This document shows positions 60,668-64,000 of a stretch of 64,000 nt of DNA, one piece after another; position 1 is the first letter of the stretch; each line of letters opens with the position of its first letter. Made by a program: the position numbers and the translations under genes. The stretch is from Hyalangium gracile (lineage in GTDB: Bacteria > Myxococcota > Myxococcia > Myxococcales > Myxococcaceae), in assembly GCF_020103725.1 (NCBI RefSeq), contig NZ_JAHXBG010000012.1, forward strand, positions 248,001-312,000, given 5' to 3'. The notes beneath the pieces were generated by a model. The model worked only from the letters and a program-made list of their open reading frames with translations, had not been told where the DNA came from and did no database searches.

Positions 60668-61753
60668 TCAGGGGCCTTTCTTGACCGCATGCTTGTCGTA
60701 GTGCTCCTGGTAGGGCTTGGCGTAGTAGTCATAATAGGTGCTGGTGGGGTCTGTGGAGGGAGACTCTCCCTTGGCGAACAGCTGTCCGATCTCTGCTCTC
60801 GCTTTGTCCCGATCCGCAGCGGCTGGGTACTTCGCCGCGACCTCCTCGTATTTCGCCGACTGGCTCCCGGCAATGCCAATATCCGGTCCGCCGTTCTTCA
60901 GGATTTCCTGTCGCACCTGCACGTTGATGAGCGTCGCCTCTCCTTCATCCTTGAGTGCACTCTGAACGTTCCGGTTGACATAGTCCTCACGCGACAGTCC
61001 CTCGTGGGATACGTAGGGCTCTGGCGTGTACAGCGCATGGCCTGACTCGTGGGCCAGGGTCTGGACTACCACCTGGGGGTTCTCCTTCTCATTGCTGTCG
61101 ATGACGATCTTCTTCTGATCCCGATTCGCATAGCTGCCCTTACCGGCCTCACCATACTCGACAGTCCACCCTTGGTTCTTCATCTCCTTCAGGTTCGCCT
61201 GCAGCGTGGGAGATTGGGCCGCCAGCTGATCCACTTCGTCGCCCAGCCCTGTCTTCTCCCCTATGCTCGGGGCCGGAGAGGCCCTACTGGATGGGGTTGA
61301 TGGAGTGGGCGCTGGAGAGCTCGGTGCCGGAGCTGCGGCTGACGCAGGCGCCGGGGCCGCCGAGGCGGCGGCCTCAGCGGCCTGTTTCTTCTTCTCGCAC
61401 TCCTCGCAGAATGGAGTGCCGTTATGGGCGGCGAGCTGGATGGTGAACGCCTGGGTGGTAGAGCCGATGATCACGGTGGGACAGCCCGCCACGAGCACGC
61501 CGCCGTGGGAGGTGGGATCTCCCAGCCGCGCTGCGGGTTTTCCGCCGATGATCACAGTGGGCTCGCCTTGAGAGATGGAGTCCGAGACACCAGGGCCCAC
61601 GCACAGCAAGGAATCTCCCACCCTAGCCGCTTTCTGGTAGCCGATGATGACCGTGGCTTCGCCTGAGGTTGTCGGCCCGCCCACGTGAGGAACGGGTCCC
61701 GGCTCCACCTTCGGGCAGACGTGCATGTCGGTGATGCGCGCAGCAGGAGGCAT
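60668..61753 (-). CDS. PAAR-domain type VI effector with HExxH metallopeptidase-like toxin domain
   Basis: 361 residues from ATG 61753. Residues ~1-105 are a PAAR tip domain with three repeated strands 'ATVIIGYQKAARVGD', 'PTVIIGGKPAARLGDPTSHGG' and 'CPTVIIGSTTQAF'. A Cys pair (CEEC) and an Ala/Pro/Ser linker (~125-165) follow. The C-terminal domain has 'GSYANRDQKKIVIDS' and the zinc motif HESGH at residues 235-239, with downstream 'DEGEATLIN' as a likely third ligand. Such proteins cap the VgrG spike and deliver the toxin by the type VI secretion system. No other T6SS genes are in the window. The cassette lies between direct repeats A and B. Confidence 0.83.
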   Translation of the reverse strand: MPPAARITDMHVCPKVEPGPVPHVGGPTTSGEATVIIGYQKAARVGDSLLCVGPGVSDSISQGEPTVIIGGKPAARLGDPTSHGGVLVAGCPTVIIGSTTQAFTIQLAAHNGTPFCEECEKKKQAAEAAASAAPAPASAAAPAPSSPAPTPSTPSSRASPAPSIGEKTGLGDEVDQLAAQSPTLQANLKEMKNQGWTVEYGEAGKGSYANRDQKKIVIDSNEKENPQVVVQTLAHESGHALYTPEPYVSHEGLSREDYVNRNVQSALKDEGEATLINVQVRQEILKNGGPDIGIAGSQSAKYEEVAAKYPAAADRDKARAEIGQLFAKGESPSTDPTSTYYDYYAKPYQEHYDKHAVKKGP

Positions 61754-62397
61754 GGCTTACCTGCACTCTTGAGGCTTGAGCGATCCGTTGACGCTCAGTC
61801 TTGGACGTAACTCCACACGGAGCCGCAGGGTGCGGGAGCGCGAGGCAGAAGGCTATACCACTTCCGGGGTAGAGCTTCCGTCAATCACTCGCGGTGCACA
61901 GGACCGCCAGCGACTCGGCCCGGTCCGGAAAGCGGGAGGCCAGTTCGCGCTTCACCTGATTGCTGGGCTTCTCAGGGCTTCTCGGGATGGAGGCGGCAGC
62001 GATCAAACCAGCGCCGGGTGGTGCGAAACCTCTAGCAGAATCGCGCCCTTACCTCGTAACTGCCCGAAATGAGTCGGAGTTGTTATCCCACCGCATCCCG
62101 TGTCGTCCCGTCCTGTTCCATCCGGTTCCGCAGGCTCCTGCGACATTCGTGCAACATGGCGGGGCCGAACATGAGCCGGGGCAACTCAGTGTGCACCACG
62201 GCGGTCTACCGTCAAGCGGTCTACCGTCAAGCAGTGGCCGGACCGGCCCGAGGAGAGCGCCCTGTCGGCTCTGAGCGACAGCTACGGTACCTCCCGTCAC
62301 GCTTCGGCAGTTCCGGCCCGAAGGAGAGGGGGGGGGCTCAACACCACGGTCGAGCACCTGAAAGTACGCCTGCACCCGTGTAGCGAAGCGCATCGCG
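61754..62397. other. non-coding stretch with decayed attachment copy and tandem repeat
   Basis: No convincing gene. It includes direct repeat copy B (61975-62161) and a tandem 15-bp duplication CGGTCTACCGTCAAG (62202-62216 and 62217-62231). A duplicated GGGCTTCTC precedes copy B, as if the terminator stem seen beside copy A was partly copied. Confidence 0.4.
61975..62161. repeat. 187-bp direct repeat, copy B (decayed core)
   Basis: Gap-free counterpart of copy A, offset 2397 bp. Several mismatches fall in the T-arm (GATCAAACC instead of AATCGAACCC), which destroys the hairpin, and only half of the adjacent terminator is present. The 18-mer is at 62139-62156 with one mismatch (CATTCG). It marks the right border of the type VI effector cassette. 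Confidence 0.75.
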
Positions 62398-62690
62398 CTA
62401 CAGGTTCCGCGGCGTGCAAGGTCTGCAGAGACACAAGACCAGGAGCAACAAGGTCCAGCCAGCGGGGACAGTGGTGCAACCCCAGCCGTAATGGCGGCTC
62501 CTCTGGATAGAGAACCGGCGTTGGGCTGGAGCGCTAAAATTACCCGCAGCATCCATCGCGACAGTGGAGACGGTGTAGTTCCCGAAATTGACCTCGCGAA
62601 GAACGCTGGGGCTCGCGGTGAGCGTCCAGGCCGACACGGCGGACGAATCGGACGTAGGCCTCGCGGTAAGCGTTGAGGCCTCGTGGCGGG
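62398..62690 (-). pseudogene. 3' remnant of a MYXO-CTERM surface protein gene
   Basis: The minus-strand frame from about 62690 to the stop at 62398 encodes 'PTSDSSAVSAWTLTAS', 'NFGNYTVSTVAMDAAGNFSAP' (an Ig-like domain strand pattern) and then 'GWGCTTVPAGWTLLLLVLCL' with a final Arg. Gly-Cys followed by one hydrophobic helix and a basic end is the MYXO-CTERM sorting tail. The N-terminal part of the protein is absent; the frame is cut where the integrase reading frame begins. A GTG at 62637 would give only a 79-residue fragment. Confidence 0.55.
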
Positions 62691-63587
62691 GGAGTACAAA
62701 CCGCCCTTGATGCCATCGGTCCAGCGGAGATCGAAGACTTCAAGGCCGCCATGCGTAACAAGACCTCGGCGGCGCGCGCCCGGAAGGAGGCCCCCACTCA
62801 AGCCGCCATCCTCAAGCGTAAGGACGTGGCGCCCAAGCCCCTGAGCCTGAAGACGATCAACAACGTCCTGTCAGCGCTCAGCAAACTGCTGAACCTCGCG
62901 GAGGAACAGGAGGTCATCAAGCAGGCTCCGCGCGTGAAGCTCTTCGGCAAACTCCCAAAGCCCACCTTCGATTTCCTCAGCTTCGAGGAGGCCGAGCGGC
63001 TGATCGACGCTGCCGAGCCGGAATGGCGGGCGCTGCTGCTGGTGGCGCTGAAGACGGGGCTTCGCCAGGGAGAACTGATCGGGCTCCAGTGGAGCGATCT
63101 GGACTTGGCACAAGGACGGCTCAACGTGCGGCGCACCATCTGGCGCGGCGTGACGGACTTGCCCAAGGGTGGACGCGAGCGGACGGTGGACCTTCCTGCG
63201 TCGGCGGTGGATGCGCTCAAGGCGCACCGTCACCTGCGGGGCCGTTACGTGTTCTGCCAGGAGGACGGCCAGCCGCTTACTGAGGGCAAGATGAAGCAAC
63301 CGCTTCGCCGCGTGCTCAACCGTGCGGGCATCAGCCGTGAGGAGGGGCGGATCGGCTGGCACGACCTCCGCCACACCTACGCGAGCCACCTCGCCATGCG
63401 GGGCGTTCCGCTCAAGGTGATCCAGGAGTTGATGGGACACGTCACGATCGAGATGACCGAGCGCTACGCCCACCTCAGCCCCGACACGCGGCGAGAGGCG
63501 GTCGGTGTTCTTGACCGGCCCCTGCCGCTTGCGCCCGCATGCGACATACGTGCAACACGGATGGAGGAAGCCGCTAACCATCCGTAA
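62673..63587 (+). CDS. tyrosine recombinase (phage-type integrase), 5'-truncated
   Basis: 304 codons from TTG 62673. Homology-like sequence begins only near 'DAIGPAEIEDFKAAMR' (~62703), inside the core-binding domain, so the N-terminal arm-binding domain (commonly 80-100 residues) is missing. The catalytic domain is complete: Arg in TGLRQGELIGL, Lys in 'LPKGGRERTV', HDLRHTYASHL (His-x-x-Arg), 'LMGHVTIEMTERYAHL' with the second His and the Tyr. It ends 16 bp before an attachment-like core (63604), the usual place for an integrase. Without arm binding it would probably be inactive or poorly specific. Confidence 0.82.
   Translation: MRPRGGGVQTALDAIGPAEIEDFKAAMRNKTSAARARKEAPTQAAILKRKDVAPKPLSLKTINNVLSALSKLLNLAEEQEVIKQAPRVKLFGKLPKPTFDFLSFEEAERLIDAAEPEWRALLLVALKTGLRQGELIGLQWSDLDLAQGRLNVRRTIWRGVTDLPKGGRERTVDLPASAVDALKAHRHLRGRYVFCQEDGQPLTEGKMKQPLRRVLNRAGISREEGRIGWHDLRHTYASHLAMRGVPLKVIQELMGHVTIEMTERYAHLSPDTRREAVGVLDRPLPLAPACDIRATRMEEAANHP
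63540..63557. repeat. 18-bp repeat, copy C, in the integrase 3' end
   Basis: TGCGACATACGTGCAACA, identical to 59742-59759 and one mismatch from 62139-62156, all in the same orientation. It sits 47 bp before the core at 63604, while in copies A and B it lies about 130 bp after the core. It would flank the core on both sides in a circular element, as arm-type integrase sites do. Confidence 0.6.
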
Positions 63588-63603
63588 AGACGTACTAAAA
63601 AAG

Positions 63604-63628
63604 TGGAGGCGGCGGCAATCGAACCCGC
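63604..63628. other. attachment-site-like core, copy C
   Basis: 25 bp matching 59591-59615 at 24 positions (TGGAGGCGGCGGCAATCGAA then CCCGC). On the minus strand it reads as a tRNA/tmRNA T-loop and acceptor end. The sequence to the right does not continue into a tRNA or tmRNA body; the next gene starts 30 bp later. Confidence 0.6.
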
Positions 63629-63657
63629 CACCTCGGAGCGGAGGTAGTCTTCGGGGC

Positions 63658-64000
63658 ATGGCGAAGAACCCGGGCGTGACGCTGGTTCCTGGCCACCGGG
63701 TGCGGTGGGAGGAGGGCCGTCTTCGCGTCGAGGCCGATGACGATCGCAGCCGTCTCCGCGCCGCGCTGGAGCGCCACCTCGTGATGGGGGAGGGCGGAGA
63801 CACGCTCGTCTTCGGTGGCCAGGTTCGCGCCCGCTTCAGCGCTCCCTCGGAAGTGGAGGCGCTCACCGCATTCGAGGCGCGCTTTCTGGCCGACAACAAT
63901 GTGCCGATGACGCTCCCTACCGGGGCGCCTCCGTTCTCTCCCCGTACGGATCTCCACACGCACTTCGCTGGGGCCCTTCCAGGGCGGATCCTGGTGGAGC
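63658..64000 (+). CDS. adenosine-deaminase-like metallohydrolase (3' end outside window)
   Basis: 114 codons from ATG 63658 to the window end. GGAGG lies 13 bases upstream, a rather long spacing. An N-terminal region of ~90 residues ('LVPGHRVRWEEGRLRVEAD', 'VRARFSAPSEVEALTAFEAR') precedes 'RTDLHTHFAGALPGRIL'. The H-x-H on the first beta-strand after a basic residue is the metal-binding motif I of the adenosine/AMP deaminase branch of the amidohydrolase superfamily. Later motifs are beyond the window. It looks like normal chromosomal sequence on the right side of the island. Confidence 0.65.
   Translation, partial: MAKNPGVTLVPGHRVRWEEGRLRVEADDDRSRLRAALERHLVMGEGGDTLVFGGQVRARFSAPSEVEALTAFEARFLADNNVPMTLPTGAPPFSPRTDLHTHFAGALPGRILVE

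Noticed and set aside
62540-62797. Minus-strand ORF overlapping the integrase start
   Set aside because: It crosses the junction of two remnants and has no ribosome binding site, domain or consistent codon bias.

Overview
The window is high-GC DNA with the hallmarks of a myxobacterial chromosome (Cystobacterineae-like: Archangium, Cystobacter, Stigmatella, Myxococcus relatives). There are many large outer-membrane lipoproteins with Pro/Asp/Gly/Thr 'PDAG/DGGT' linkers after the lipobox, paired Ser/Thr protein kinases with 'HRDIS' catalytic loops, MYXO-CTERM-type tails, VWA and thrombospondin-3 lipoproteins, and several effector/immunity-like modules. No rRNA, intact tRNA or CRISPR array was seen. 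The species cannot be fixed from sequence alone.

Layout. 1-1633: 3' end of a polymorphic (SitA-like) toxin followed by a pentapeptide-repeat protein that is probably its immunity partner. 1697-6150: secreted PI-PLC-like enzyme with VCBS-type repeats, a beta-propeller lipoprotein and a small ORF. 6125-14239: secreted glucan-degradation cluster (CBM6-thaumatin-like protein, GH3, GH16, DNRLRE/DUF3616 lipoprotein) preceded by two near-identical LacI-type palindromes. 14281-18484: small lipoproteins and a large TSP3-VWA lipoprotein. 18703-18954: an orphan class II lanthipeptide precursor of the mersacidin/lichenicidin leader type. 19310-30970: SUV3-like helicase, LVIVD lipoprotein, membrane proteins, a nucleotidyltransferase, a papain-like Cys-peptidase candidate, a VWA lipoprotein and a LysM-CHAP-like protein.

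31224-37913 is the most coherent unusual system. Two complete MbnP/MbnH 'metallo-mystery' pairs are arranged tail to tail, with an OmpR-type response regulator and histidine kinase next to them. The second MbnP carries a coiled-coil N-terminus and has lost all non-lipobox cysteines. 37894-54755: beta-propeller protein, SARP/AfsR-like regulator beside a GH55 glucanase, macrodomain protein, apolipoprotein N-acyltransferase (lnt) coupled to a secreted EEP-family phosphodiesterase, a lipase-chaperone-like protein, pnuC-nadR, a secreted CBM protein and a Ser/Thr kinase with a frameshifted small secreted protein behind it. A second, convergent kinase follows.

From about 56.6 kb to 63.6 kb the sequence is an accessory island built from modules separated by repeated tRNA/tmRNA-3'-end-like sequences. 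It contains a lipoprotein/partner pair that share a C-terminal motif, an abortive-infection-like nuclease split by a frameshift, an IS66 remnant, a PAAR-metallopeptidase type VI effector with its adjacent immunity candidate, a MYXO-CTERM gene remnant and a 5'-truncated tyrosine recombinase. A 187-bp direct repeat (about 90% identical, no indels) brackets the type VI cassette. An 18-bp motif recurs on both sides of the attachment-like cores, as expected for integrase arm-type sites. The window ends in the 5' part of an adenosine-deaminase-like gene.
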